Below are positions 1 through 8,516 of a stretch of DNA of 64,000 nt, in pieces. The notes under the pieces were generated by a model. It worked only from the letters and a program-made list of their open reading frames with translations, did not search any database and was not told the origin of the DNA. Numbering within the stretch: the first letter of the stretch is position 1; every line of letters starts with the position of its first letter. The stretch is from Cellulomonas sp. PhB150 (GTDB lineage: Bacteria; Actinomycetota; Actinomycetes; Actinomycetales; Cellulomonadaceae): positions 868,001 to 932,000 of the forward strand of contig NZ_RKHX01000001.1 in the NCBI RefSeq assembly GCF_003755175.1, written 5' to 3'. The position numbers were made by a program, and so were the translations under genes.

Positions 1-243
1 GTGGTCCTTCCACGCCAGGACGGCGGCCCGGACGGGTCCCACGCAGTCGGCCACGGTCCACACCGGCAGCCCGCCGGGCGCGCCCATGAGGTCGAGCCGC
101 CCGGCGCGGCTCTCGCAGCGCCACGGCGGCCCGAGCAGCGCGTCGCACGCCGAGCACCACGGCTCGTCGTCGACCCCGCAGCCCCCGCAGGCGACGGGCA
201 GCACGAGTCGGCTCAGCTCGGTCCACCACCTGCGTGCGCCCAC
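1..243 (-). CDS. ComF family protein, N-terminal part (cut by window edge)
   Basis: Only the first 81 codons are in the window; the gene runs off the left edge. From a GTG start the protein shows two CxxC pairs (C19/C22 and C30/C33), the zinc-ribbon that precedes the phosphoribosyltransferase fold in ComF proteins, and then the VRAAVLAWKDH segment, the usual ComF entry into that domain. ComF proteins are linked to DNA uptake in competent bacteria; in actinobacteria the role is unclear. The gene follows lpqB on the same strand with about 60 nt between, the order also known from M. tuberculosis (Rv3242c near lpqB). The catalytic phosphoribosyltransferase part is not visible here. Confidence 0.8.
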   Translation of the reverse strand, partial: MGARRWWTELSRLVLPVACGGCGVDDEPWCSACDALLGPPWRCESRAGRLDLMGAPGGLPVWTVADCVGPVRAAVLAWKDH

Positions 244-304
244 GGTCCCAGCGTCGCCGACCGACCGCGCCCGTGGACCCGTCGGGCGGGATCTGTGGAC
301 AGGC

Positions 305-1960
305 TCAGCCGGGGAAGCTCGGATCCAGGACGCCCTCGACCCCGGGCACCGCGGTCCAGCTGGACGCGGTGTACCGCCGCAGCATGCCGTCCTTGCTCGT
401 CGCGTACAGCACGCTCCCGCCGGCGACCGCGTCCAGGTCGGGCACCTCGGGCAGCGCCGACGTCGTTCCCGAGACGGGCACGAGGTGCACGGCGAGGGTC
501 CCGGCGCTGCGGCCGACGACCGCGAGCGTCGACTCGTCCTTCCAGACGAGCGCGGTCGCGTCGGTCAGCAGCGACCCGGCCCGGATGACCTCGCCGATCT
601 GCTGCGGCGCGCCGTTGGCGTCGCGGACGACCGCACCGACGTTGATCGCGACGCCGTCGGGTCCCGAGGAGATGACGGCCACGCGCGTCCCGTCCCGCGC
701 CACGCGCACGGACCGGACCTGGCGGCCCTGCAGGAAGTCGGCGGTGATGCTGACCGGCTTCGCGCCAGCCCGCCCGGCGACGAGCCCGTCGGCGGTCGTC
801 GCCGTCCAGGCCCAGCCGAACCGGTCGACCGACGGCGCCACGAGGTCGGCCCCCGTCAGCAGCGTCGTGCCGGCCTTGCCGCCCTGCGGGAGCGTCACGA
901 GCGACGAGCCGCCGGACACCCCGACCCGGACGTCGCCGTCCTCGTCGCGCGCCGGGTAGCGGATGCCGAGGCCCTCGAGCGACCCGATGCCGTCCACGGG
1001 CTTGACCGTGCCGCCGGCCAGGGAGACGAGCTTGCCCGCCTGGAGCATCTCGACCGGGACGTCCGGCGTCGGGCCCTGCTGGAGCGTCGCGGCCCCCTCG
1101 AGGATCACCCCGTCGACGCCACCCGCGGTGACCTTCACGGAGCCGACGCCCGGCAGCGGGCGCAGGCTCGCGTCGATCTGCGCGAGGAACAGCTTGCGCT
1201 TGGCGGCGAGCACGGTCGCCGCGGGTTCGAGCCCCACCTCGGCCGTGCCCGCGCCCGTGATGACGACGGCCTCGGGCTTGAGCTGTGTGCCGTCGGGGAT
1301 CTCGGTGACGACGGCGTCGCGCAGCCACGGCGACGGCCCGGCGAGCAGGGCCTTCATCACGTGGGTCGGCAGCTTGTCCTGGGGGAGCCAGCGGGTCTCG
1401 GGGACCAGGAACGTCTCGTCGGCGGACAGGAAGTAGATCGAGGCGGCGCGGAACCGCGCGTCGAACACCACCTTGGGCAGCAGGAGCCCGTCGGGGACGC
1501 CGGAGATGCGCCACTCGCCGTCCGCGTTGCGCACGAGGTCGTACGTGACCGACTCGCGCGCGTCCGGCGGCGCCTCGGTGTACCGGCCGTCGCCGTCGAC
1601 CCGCGCGAGGACGGGGACGTCGACGGTCACCTGCGTCTTGGAGGTCGTCGAGTAGGTGAGCGGCCCGGCGACGACGACGCCGGCGAGCGGCTTCCACGCC
1701 TGGCGCGCGTCGCCCGCGAGGTACTGCCGCGCGGTGACGAACTCGTCCGGGAACCCGTTCGCCCCGGCGATCAGGAAGCTCTGCACGATGTCGACGGGTC
1801 CGGCGCCGGCCTGGGGCCCCTCGGGCAGCGGGGCGGCCCGTCCCTCGTCGCTGGCGACGACGTTGCTGCGGACCGGGGGGCCGGACGTGGGCATCGAGGT
1901 GCAGGCGGCCAGGAGCATCACGACGACGGCGAGCGTGACGGCGCGCAGGCGGACGTTCAT
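305..1960 (-). CDS. lpqB: LpqB family lipoprotein
   Basis: A 551-residue lipoprotein. The N-terminus is a signal peptide ending in a lipobox (LLAAC, Cys20), so the mature protein should be lipid-anchored outside the membrane. A GerMN-type domain lies roughly in residues 190-320, followed by a beta-propeller-like C-terminal half. LpqB is known to interact with the sensor kinase MtrB and tune MtrA activity, affecting cell division and wall homeostasis. The start ATG overlaps the mtrB stop (ATGA) and has an AGGAGG ribosome site, so translation is coupled to mtrB. It is the last gene of the mtrA-mtrB-lpqB operon. Confidence 0.95.
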   Translation of the reverse strand: MNVRLRAVTLAVVVMLLAACTSMPTSGPPVRSNVVASDEGRAAPLPEGPQAGAGPVDIVQSFLIAGANGFPDEFVTARQYLAGDARQAWKPLAGVVVAGPLTYSTTSKTQVTVDVPVLARVDGDGRYTEAPPDARESVTYDLVRNADGEWRISGVPDGLLLPKVVFDARFRAASIYFLSADETFLVPETRWLPQDKLPTHVMKALLAGPSPWLRDAVVTEIPDGTQLKPEAVVITGAGTAEVGLEPAATVLAAKRKLFLAQIDASLRPLPGVGSVKVTAGGVDGVILEGAATLQQGPTPDVPVEMLQAGKLVSLAGGTVKPVDGIGSLEGLGIRYPARDEDGDVRVGVSGGSSLVTLPQGGKAGTTLLTGADLVAPSVDRFGWAWTATTADGLVAGRAGAKPVSITADFLQGRQVRSVRVARDGTRVAVISSGPDGVAINVGAVVRDANGAPQQIGEVIRAGSLLTDATALVWKDESTLAVVGRSAGTLAVHLVPVSGTTSALPEVPDLDAVAGGSVLYATSKDGMLRRYTASSWTAVPGVEGVLDPSFPG

Positions 1961-3651
1961 CGGACCTCCTGGCGGGCGTCGTGGCTCTCGTCGTCGAGCT
2001 CGGGCAGCGCCGCGGGATCGGTGCGGGGCCGGACCACGGGGGCGAGCACGGGCTGCGGGTCCGCGTCGTCGGGCACGAGCGGGAGGGGCGAGTCGGTCAG
2101 GCGGATGCCCGCGCGGCGCGGCAGCGTCAGGCGGAAGCAGGCACCGCGACCGGGCCTCCCCCACGCCTCGAGCCAGCCGCCGTGCAGGTGCGCGTCCTCG
2201 AGCGAGATCGCCAGCCCCAGGCCGGTGCCGCCGGTCGTCCGCGCGCGGGCCGGGTCCGCGCGCCAGAACCGGTCGAAGACGTGCGCGGTCTCGACCGTCG
2301 ACATCCCGACGCCGTGGTCGCGCACGGTGACAGCGACGGCGTACTCGTCGGCACCGACCGTGACCTCGACGGACGTGCCCTCGGCGTGCTCGATCGCGTT
2401 GACCAGGAGGTTGCGCAGCACGCGCTCGACGCGGCGGGGGTCGATGTCCGCCTGGGCCCGCTTCTCGGGGAGCGTGACGCGCAGCCACGTCCCGCGGCGC
2501 TCGGCGAGCGGGAACGCGTGGTCCGCGGCCGCGATGACCACGTCGCGCACGTCGCGCCCCTCGGCGTCGAGCACGGCGGCACCCGCGTCGAACCGGCTGA
2601 TCTCCAGCAGGTCGGCGAGCAGGTCCTCGAACCGGTCGAGCTGGGTCTGCAGGAGCTCGGCCGAGCGCTTGACGGCCGGCTCGAAGTCGGCGCGCGACGC
2701 GTGGATGACCTCGCCGGCCATCCGGATCGTGGTCAGCGGGGTGCGCAGCTCGTGGGAGACGTCCGAGACGAACCGGCGCTGCAGCGCAGACAGGTCCTCC
2801 ATGCGGCTGATCTGGTCCTGCAGACCGGCGGCCATCTCGTTGAACGAGCGCGCGAGCGTCGCCATCTCGTCCTCGCCCTTGACCGGCATGCGCTCGGACA
2901 GGTGGCCGTCCGCGAGGCGCTCGGCGACCTGCGCGGCCCGGCGCACCGGGCGCACGGCCTGGCGGGTGACCAGCCACGTCATCGAGCCGAGCAGCAGGAC
3001 GAGCGCGACCGCCGCGAGCGCGAGCGTGCGCTGCAGGAAGTCGAGACGCTCCTGCTCGGCCTCGAGGCTGTACAGGAAGAAGAGCTGGAACGTGCCGGCG
3101 ACCGGTACGTCGACGTTCTGGCCGACCATCACGGCGGGCTCCTCGCCCACCGCGACCGGCCACGCCACGGACTGCCAGTGCTGGCCGCCCACGGCGGTGG
3201 CGGCCTGCAGCTGCTTGGTGACGATCCCGGTCTGGGCGAGCGCCAGGTCCGAGGCCGCCGCGCCGACGGACACCGTCGAGCTCTGACCGGGCGCGCGCAG
3301 GAGGAAGACCTCGCGCTCCCCCGAGCCGCCCGAGCTCTGCGCGGTCACGACGTCCGTGAGCAGGCGCGAGACCTCGGGCCCCTGCGTCGCCGTCGACTCG
3401 TCGAACGTCGCCTGCGCCTGCTGCGTGCTGCGGGCGCTCTCCTCGAGGATCTGCTCCACGCGGCCGTCGAAGAGGCCGTCGCGCATCCTCTCCCCGACGT
3501 ACAGCCCGACGAGCACGAGGGTGACCAGGCCGATGGCCGTGGTCGTCGTGATGACGCGCACCTGCAGCGACGAGCGCCAGGCGTGCCCGCCCGAGCGGAT
3601 CCGCCGGGCCGTGCGGGCCCGGACGAGGCGCCACGTGCCGGCGACCCGCAT
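1957..3651 (-). CDS. mtrB: MtrB sensor histidine kinase
   Basis: A 564-residue membrane sensor kinase. Two transmembrane helices (about residues 32-53 and 209-229) flank an extracytoplasmic sensor region. A HAMP linker and a HisKA domain follow, with SHELRTPL giving the phosphorylated histidine at H300, then an HATPase domain with N box (NLLVNAIEHA) and G boxes (DHGVGMS, GGTGLGLAI). It autophosphorylates and transfers the phosphate to MtrA. Its start shares one base with the mtrA stop (TGATG) and its stop overlaps the lpqB start, so all three are translationally coupled. The C-terminus extends about 50 residues past the ATPase domain in an acidic, Pro-rich tail. Confidence 0.96.
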   Translation of the reverse strand: MRVAGTWRLVRARTARRIRSGGHAWRSSLQVRVITTTTAIGLVTLVLVGLYVGERMRDGLFDGRVEQILEESARSTQQAQATFDESTATQGPEVSRLLTDVVTAQSSGGSGEREVFLLRAPGQSSTVSVGAAASDLALAQTGIVTKQLQAATAVGGQHWQSVAWPVAVGEEPAVMVGQNVDVPVAGTFQLFFLYSLEAEQERLDFLQRTLALAAVALVLLLGSMTWLVTRQAVRPVRRAAQVAERLADGHLSERMPVKGEDEMATLARSFNEMAAGLQDQISRMEDLSALQRRFVSDVSHELRTPLTTIRMAGEVIHASRADFEPAVKRSAELLQTQLDRFEDLLADLLEISRFDAGAAVLDAEGRDVRDVVIAAADHAFPLAERRGTWLRVTLPEKRAQADIDPRRVERVLRNLLVNAIEHAEGTSVEVTVGADEYAVAVTVRDHGVGMSTVETAHVFDRFWRADPARARTTGGTGLGLAISLEDAHLHGGWLEAWGRPGRGACFRLTLPRRAGIRLTDSPLPLVPDDADPQPVLAPVVRPRTDPAALPELDDESHDARQEVR

Positions 3652-4343
3652 CACGTCGTGGTCACGCCCGCCTTGTAGCCGACGCCGCGCACGGTGACGA
3701 CGATCTCGGGCTGCTCGGGGTCGTTCTCGATCTTCGAGCGCAGGCGCTGGACGTGGACGTTGACCAGGCGCGTGTCCGCGGCGTGCCGGTAGCCCCACAC
3801 CTTCTCGAGCAGGATCTCGCGCGTGAAGACCTGCCACGGCTTGCGGGCCAGCGCCACGAGGAGGTCGAACTCGAGCGGAGTCAGCGAGATCGGCCGACCG
3901 GCGCGGACCACGCGGTGGCCGGGCACGTCGATGCTCACGTCGCCGATCGACAGGTGCTCGGGGGCGGGCTCGTCGCTGCGGCGCAGCCGGGCCCGCACGC
4001 GGGCGACGAGCTCCTTGGGCTTGAACGGCTTGGAGATGTAGTCGTCTGCTCCCGACTCCAGGCCGAGGACCACGTCGACCGTGTCGCTCTTGGCCGTCAG
4101 CATGACGATCGGCACGCCCGACTCGGCGCGGATCTGACGGCACACCTCGTTGCCGTCCTTGCCCGGGAGCATGAGGTCGAGCAGCACGAGGTCCGGCTGC
4201 GTGGCGCGGAACACGCCCAGCGCCTCGTCACCGTCCTCGCAGAACACCGGGTCGAAACCCTCCGACCGCAGCACGATCCCGATCATCTCTGCCAGCGCGG
4301 TGTCGTCGTCGACCACCAGCACGCGTCCCCTCATGGCGGACAT
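3651..4343 (-). CDS. mtrA: MtrA response regulator
   Basis: A 230-residue OmpR/PhoB-type response regulator. The receiver domain has the acidic pocket at D12-D14 and the phospho-acceptor D56 in VLLDLMLPG, with TAK and SKPFKPKEL as conserved switch residues. The C-terminal winged-helix DNA-binding domain includes WGYRHAADTRLVNVHV. MtrA controls wall metabolism, division and dormancy genes in actinobacteria and is often essential. The start MSAMR matches the MDTMR start of the M. tuberculosis protein; a second in-frame ATG lies three codons downstream. It heads the mtrA-mtrB-lpqB operon; the promoter should lie in the 171-nt divergent region to its right. Confidence 0.97.
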   Translation of the reverse strand: MSAMRGRVLVVDDDTALAEMIGIVLRSEGFDPVFCEDGDEALGVFRATQPDLVLLDLMLPGKDGNEVCRQIRAESGVPIVMLTAKSDTVDVVLGLESGADDYISKPFKPKELVARVRARLRRSDEPAPEHLSIGDVSIDVPGHRVVRAGRPISLTPLEFDLLVALARKPWQVFTREILLEKVWGYRHAADTRLVNVHVQRLRSKIENDPEQPEIVVTVRGVGYKAGVTTT

Positions 4344-4514
4344 TCTCGCATCGGAAACGGTGCGCCACGGCGCGCCTGTGCACGGATCACCCGTGTGCGT
4401 CCCGAACGAGGGTGCCGCGTGGCACGATGGGCGTCCGCCTGGGGGTGGCGCCGGCGCCTGGCCGCCCCTCCCGGCCCCGTCAACGACCGACGACAGCCGA
4501 GGAGCCGCGCTCGC
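4344..4514. other. divergent region between mtrA and the DUF4129 operon
   Basis: This 171-nt region separates mtrA (leftward) from the proline-rich membrane protein gene (rightward) and should hold both promoters. No box could be assigned with confidence. No RNA gene or repeat was seen. Confidence 0.5.
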
Positions 4515-5705
4515 ATGACGAGCCCGCAGGACGACGAACCGCAGCCCACCTGGACTGCCCCGGGATCTGCCGTGCCACCGCCGCCCACCCCGCCCACCTC
4601 ACCCGCAGCGGCTCCGGACCTGACGAAGCCCGTGCCCCCGGTACCGCCCGTGCCCCCCGTGGCACCGCCCGTCGCACCGCCGGTCCCCGTGCAGGGCTGG
4701 GGCGGCCAGCCGGCGTGGAACGGCCAGCCCGGCTGGGGCGCGCCCGCCCCGACCGCGTGGCGCCCGCCCGCGCTGCAGCCCGGCATCGTGCCGCTGCGGC
4801 CGCTCGGGCTCGGCGAGATCCTCGACGGCGCCTTCAAGGCCGTGCGGGCCAACCCGCGCGTGATGTTCGGGCTGTCCGCGATCGTCGTGACCATCGCGGT
4901 CGCCGTCGAGTCGGTGCTCACCTGGTACGTCTCGGGCCTCATCGACGGCGCGATCGCCGACGCGGCGGCCTCGTCGGACCTGTTCACCGAGTCCGACACG
5001 GACGGCCTCGGCACCGTGTTCAGCCAGGTCATCGCCGCACCCATCACGACCGTCGTCACCACGATCCTCACCGGCTGGCTGATCATCTCGGTGAGCCGGT
5101 CCGTGATCGGGCAGAAGGTCAGCCCGCGCGAGGTGCTCCGCAGCAAGCGGATCTGGCTCGTGGTCGGGTTCACCGCGCTCCTCGGCCTCGCGATCGCCCT
5201 GGTCGTCGGCGCGTACGTCGCGCTGGTCGTGCTGTTCGCCTCGCAGGACCTGGTGGGGCTCGCGGTCGGCTTCGGCCTGCTCGTCGGGCTCGCCCTGTTC
5301 CTGCTGCTCGTGCTGGTGTCCGTGCGCACCCTGCTCGTGCCACCCGCGCTCATGCTCGAGGGCAAGAGCTTCCGCTCGACCGTGGCGCGCGCGTGGCGAC
5401 TGACCCGCGGCAGCTTCTGGCGGCTGCTCGGCATCTACCTGCTCGTCAGCCTGCTGGTCGGGGTCATCACGCAGATCGTGGTGACGCCCGCCGCGATCCT
5501 GTCGGCGCTCGTGTTCTCCGACCCGATGGGCGAGGAGTTCGGGTCCATCGTGGTCACGGGCATCGCCAAGATCATCGCCCTCACGCTGAGCACCACCTAC
5601 CTCGCCTCGGTCGTCGCGCTGCTGTACATCGACGTGCGGATCCGCCGCGAGGGGCTCGACATCGAGCTCGCGCGCGCAGCCGACGCGGCCGTCGCGGCAC
5701 GGTGA
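4515..5705 (+). CDS. proline-rich multi-pass membrane protein (glycerophosphodiesterase membrane-domain-like)
   Basis: A 396-residue protein. The first 100 residues are low-complexity and rich in Pro, Gly and Trp, probably cytoplasmic. The rest carries about six hydrophobic segments with the LGEILDGAF and RAWRLTRGSFWRLLGIYLL signatures found in the membrane domain associated with glycerophosphoryl diester phosphodiesterases. No catalytic phosphodiesterase part is present. Its stop overlaps the GTG of the DUF4129 gene, making it the first gene of a coupled operon with DUF4129, DUF4350, MoxR and DUF58. The function is unknown; the context suggests an envelope-related membrane complex. Confidence 0.8.
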   Translation: MTSPQDDEPQPTWTAPGSAVPPPPTPPTSPAAAPDLTKPVPPVPPVPPVAPPVAPPVPVQGWGGQPAWNGQPGWGAPAPTAWRPPALQPGIVPLRPLGLGEILDGAFKAVRANPRVMFGLSAIVVTIAVAVESVLTWYVSGLIDGAIADAAASSDLFTESDTDGLGTVFSQVIAAPITTVVTTILTGWLIISVSRSVIGQKVSPREVLRSKRIWLVVGFTALLGLAIALVVGAYVALVVLFASQDLVGLAVGFGLLVGLALFLLLVLVSVRTLLVPPALMLEGKSFRSTVARAWRLTRGSFWRLLGIYLLVSLLVGVITQIVVTPAAILSALVFSDPMGEEFGSIVVTGIAKIIALTLSTTYLASVVALLYIDVRIRREGLDIELARAADAAVAAR

Positions 5706-6340
5706 CCCCAGGAGTGCGCACCGACGTCCCCGTCACGCCCGACGGGCCGACCGGACGCCGCTGGGCGCTCGAGGAGCTGAGCCACCCCGAGTACCACGAG
5801 AACAAGTCGCTGCTGTCGCGGTTCATCGAGTGGGTGCTCGACCGGTTCGACGGGCTCGGCGGCGTCGGGCTCTCCGGGGTCCAGTCGGCGCTGGTCGTCG
5901 TGGGCATCACCGTGGTCGTCGTCGCCGTGGCGTTCCTCGTCGCGGGACCCGTGCGCCGGTCTCGGCGGGTGCGCACGTCGGGCGCGGTGCTCGCGCAGGA
6001 CGACGCGCGCACGGCCGACCAGATGCGCGCCGCGGCCGACGCCGCCGCGCGCGCCGGGGACTTCTCGCTCGCCGTGGTCGAGCGGTTCCGCGCGCTCGTC
6101 CGGGGCCTCGAGGAACGCCTCGTGCTCGACGAGCGCGCCGGCCGGACCGCGCACGAGGCGAGCCTCGACGCAGGCCGCCGGCTGCCCGCGCTCGCGGCCG
6201 AGCTCGCGTCCGCCGGCGCGCTGTTCGACGACGTCGCCTACGGCGGCCGCACCGCGGGCGCCGACGACGACGAGCGGCTGCGCGGGCTCGAGGAGCGCGC
6301 GCGGCACGAGCGGCCCGCCCTCGCCGGAGCCGCGCGATGA
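5702..6340 (+). CDS. DUF4129 domain membrane protein
   Basis: A 212-residue protein from a GTG that overlaps the previous stop (GTGA); another in-frame GTG lies four codons downstream. One transmembrane helix (about residues 61-83) is followed by a cytoplasmic DUF4129-type helical domain with RFRALVRGLEER and RTAHEAS, conserved in this family. DUF4129 proteins are regularly encoded next to MoxR and DUF58 genes and are thought to belong to one membrane-associated system, whose exact role is not established. Its stop overlaps the start of the DUF4350 gene (ATGA). Confidence 0.85.
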   Translation: MTPGVRTDVPVTPDGPTGRRWALEELSHPEYHENKSLLSRFIEWVLDRFDGLGGVGLSGVQSALVVVGITVVVVAVAFLVAGPVRRSRRVRTSGAVLAQDDARTADQMRAAADAAARAGDFSLAVVERFRALVRGLEERLVLDERAGRTAHEASLDAGRRLPALAAELASAGALFDDVAYGGRTAGADDDERLRGLEERARHERPALAGAAR

Positions 6341-7530
6341 CCACGACCGCCCCCGCTCCCGTCGTCGGCGACGGGACGACCGCCCGCTCCCGCGCGACGG
6401 GGCGCTGGCGCCGCTGGCGCGGACCGATCGCGATCCTGTCGCTCCTGTGCGTCGTCGGGCTGCTCGCCGCCCTGCCGGAGCCGCGCACGTCGTCCGTGCC
6501 GCTCGCGCCGGACAGCACCGCGGCGACCGGTGCTCGCGCCGTGGCCCAGATCCTCGAGGAGCAGGGCGTGCAGGTGACGTTCGTCCGCCGCGCGTCCGCT
6601 GCGCGTGCCGCGGCGACGCCGGGCTCGACCGTGCTGCTCGCGGGTGACCGCAACATCTTCGACCAGTCGCAGTTCGACTTCCTGGCCGACCTGGACGCCG
6701 ACCTCGTGCTCGTCGACGCCTCGTGGCCCGCCTCGGAGCTGGCCGGCGTCGACTCGTCGTGGTCGGACGTCGCCACGAGCGCGGCGCTCGAGCCCGGCTG
6801 CGACGACCCGGACGCGACCGCCGCGGGCTCCCTCCGGGCCTCCGGACGGGTCCTGGCGTCGAGCCCGGACACGGTCGTGTGCTTCCGCGGTCCGGGGGAC
6901 GCCGCCGACCAGGGCGCCTACACGGTCCGCACGGTCGAGGGCCAGCGCGTCGCCGTCCTCGCGGACGCTGCCCCGCTGATGAACGCCCACCTCGCCGAGG
7001 CGGGGAACGCGGCGCTGGTGCTGCGGATGCTCGGCCGCCACGACCACCTCGTGTGGTACCTGCCCAGCCCGTACGACACCGGCTCCGACGAGGGCGAGGC
7101 CGGCCCCGGCCTCGGCGACCTCGTGCCGCCTGTCGTCGGCGTCCTGGGCCTGCAGCTGCTGCTCGTGGTGGTCGTCGTGGCGTTCTGGCGCGGCCGGCGG
7201 CTGGGCAGGCTGGTCACCGAGCCGATGCCCGTCGTCGTCCCCGCCGCCGAGGCCACCCGCGGCCGCGGCCGGCTCTACCGGCGCTCACGTTCCTACGGCC
7301 ACGCTGCCGCCGCCCTGCGGGCCGGCGCGGCGAGCCGCTGCGCACGCCGGCTCGGCCTCCCGGGATCCACCCCGGCGCCCCAGCTGATCGACGCCGTCGC
7401 CCTGGCGACCGGTCGACGCAACCCCGACGTGGCGGCCCTCTTCTACGGGCCGCCTCCCACCGACGACTCCGCGCTGGCCAGGCTGGCGCGGGACCTGGAC
7501 GACATCGAGAGCGAGGTCCAATCATCGTGA
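6337..7530 (+). CDS. DUF4350 domain protein
   Basis: A 397-residue protein with an N-terminal transmembrane helix (about residues 31-46), a central domain with the N-terminal pattern of the DUF4350 family (DSTAATGARAVAQILEEQG, then an LLAGDR segment), and a second membrane segment near residues 265-287 (LLLVVVVVAF). A basic cytoplasmic tail follows, containing YRRSRSYGHAA. The start and stop overlap the neighbouring genes (ATGA, GTGA), so it is translated with DUF4129 and MoxR. DUF4350 genes are almost always found in this MoxR/DUF58 context. The biochemical function is not known. Confidence 0.88.
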   Translation: MTTTAPAPVVGDGTTARSRATGRWRRWRGPIAILSLLCVVGLLAALPEPRTSSVPLAPDSTAATGARAVAQILEEQGVQVTFVRRASAARAAATPGSTVLLAGDRNIFDQSQFDFLADLDADLVLVDASWPASELAGVDSSWSDVATSAALEPGCDDPDATAAGSLRASGRVLASSPDTVVCFRGPGDAADQGAYTVRTVEGQRVAVLADAAPLMNAHLAEAGNAALVLRMLGRHDHLVWYLPSPYDTGSDEGEAGPGLGDLVPPVVGVLGLQLLLVVVVVAFWRGRRLGRLVTEPMPVVVPAAEATRGRGRLYRRSRSYGHAAAALRAGAASRCARRLGLPGSTPAPQLIDAVALATGRRNPDVAALFYGPPPTDDSALARLARDLDDIESEVQSS

Positions 7531-8510
7531 GCGACCACACCGAAGCAACCGTCGACCCATCCCCGGAGCTGCGCGCCGCGCTCGCCGGCGTGCGCGCGGA
7601 GGTCGCCAAGGCCGTCGTCGGCCAGGACGCCGCCGTGTCGGGCCTGATCATCGCGCTGCTGTGCCGGGGGCACGTGCTCCTCGAGGGGGTCCCGGGCGTC
7701 GCCAAGACGCTGCTGGTCCGGACGCTGTCCGCCTCGCTCGACCTCGACACCAAGCGCGTGCAGTTCACGCCGGACCTCATGCCCGGCGACGTCACCGGCT
7801 CGCTGGTCTACGACGCCCGCAGCGCCGAGTTCTCCTTCCGTGCCGGGCCGGTCTTCACCAACCTCCTGCTGGCCGACGAGATCAACCGCACGCCCCCCAA
7901 GACGCAGGCCTCCCTGCTCGAGGCGATGGAGGAGCGGCAGGTCTCGGTCGACGGCACCCCGCGGCCGCTGCCGGACCCGTTCCTGGTCATCGCCACGCAG
8001 AACCCCGTGGAGTACGAGGGCACCTACTCGCTGCCCGAGGCGCAGCTGGACCGGTTCCTGCTCAAGCTCACCCTGCCGCTGCCCGAGCGCGAGGACGAGG
8101 TCGAGGTGCTCGCACGTCACGCCGCCGGGTTCGACCCGCGCGACCTGGCGGCGGCGGGCGTGAAGCCCGTCGCGGACGCCGACGTGCTCGCGCGGGCGCG
8201 GGCCGAGGTGGCACGCGTCCAGGTCTCGCGCGAGGTGCTCGCGTACGCGGTCGACGTGTGCCGCGCGACGCGGACGTCGCCGTCCCTGTCCCTCGGGGTC
8301 TCCCCGCGTGGTGCGACCGCGCTGCTCGCGACGTCGCGCGCGTGGGCGTGGCTCTCCGGCCGCGGCTACGTGACCCCCGACGACGTCAAGGCCCTCGCGC
8401 ACCCGACGCTGCGCCACCGCGTGCAGCTGCGCGCCGAGGCCGAGCTCGAGGGCGTCACCACCGAGTCCGTGCTCGACACGGTGCTGGCCTCCGTGCCCGT
8501 CCCCCGCTGA
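7527..8510 (+). CDS. MoxR family AAA+ ATPase
   Basis: A 327-residue AAA+ ATPase. Walker A is GVPGVAKT (residues 54-61), Walker B is LLLADEIN (113-120), and sensor 1 is ATQNP. The lid domain closes the C-terminus. MoxR ATPases act as chaperones that assemble or activate partner proteins, often DUF58 or von Willebrand A proteins, one of which is encoded just downstream. The GTG start overlaps the DUF4350 stop. Length and motifs are normal for the family, so it should be active. Confidence 0.95.
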   Translation: MSDHTEATVDPSPELRAALAGVRAEVAKAVVGQDAAVSGLIIALLCRGHVLLEGVPGVAKTLLVRTLSASLDLDTKRVQFTPDLMPGDVTGSLVYDARSAEFSFRAGPVFTNLLLADEINRTPPKTQASLLEAMEERQVSVDGTPRPLPDPFLVIATQNPVEYEGTYSLPEAQLDRFLLKLTLPLPEREDEVEVLARHAAGFDPRDLAAAGVKPVADADVLARARAEVARVQVSREVLAYAVDVCRATRTSPSLSLGVSPRGATALLATSRAWAWLSGRGYVTPDDVKALAHPTLRHRVQLRAEAELEGVTTESVLDTVLASVPVPR

Positions 8511-8516
8511 CCTTCC

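Noticed and set aside
86..3286. A 1066-codon plus-strand frame across lpqB and mtrB
   Set aside because: It lies antisense to two well-recognised genes and has no family features.
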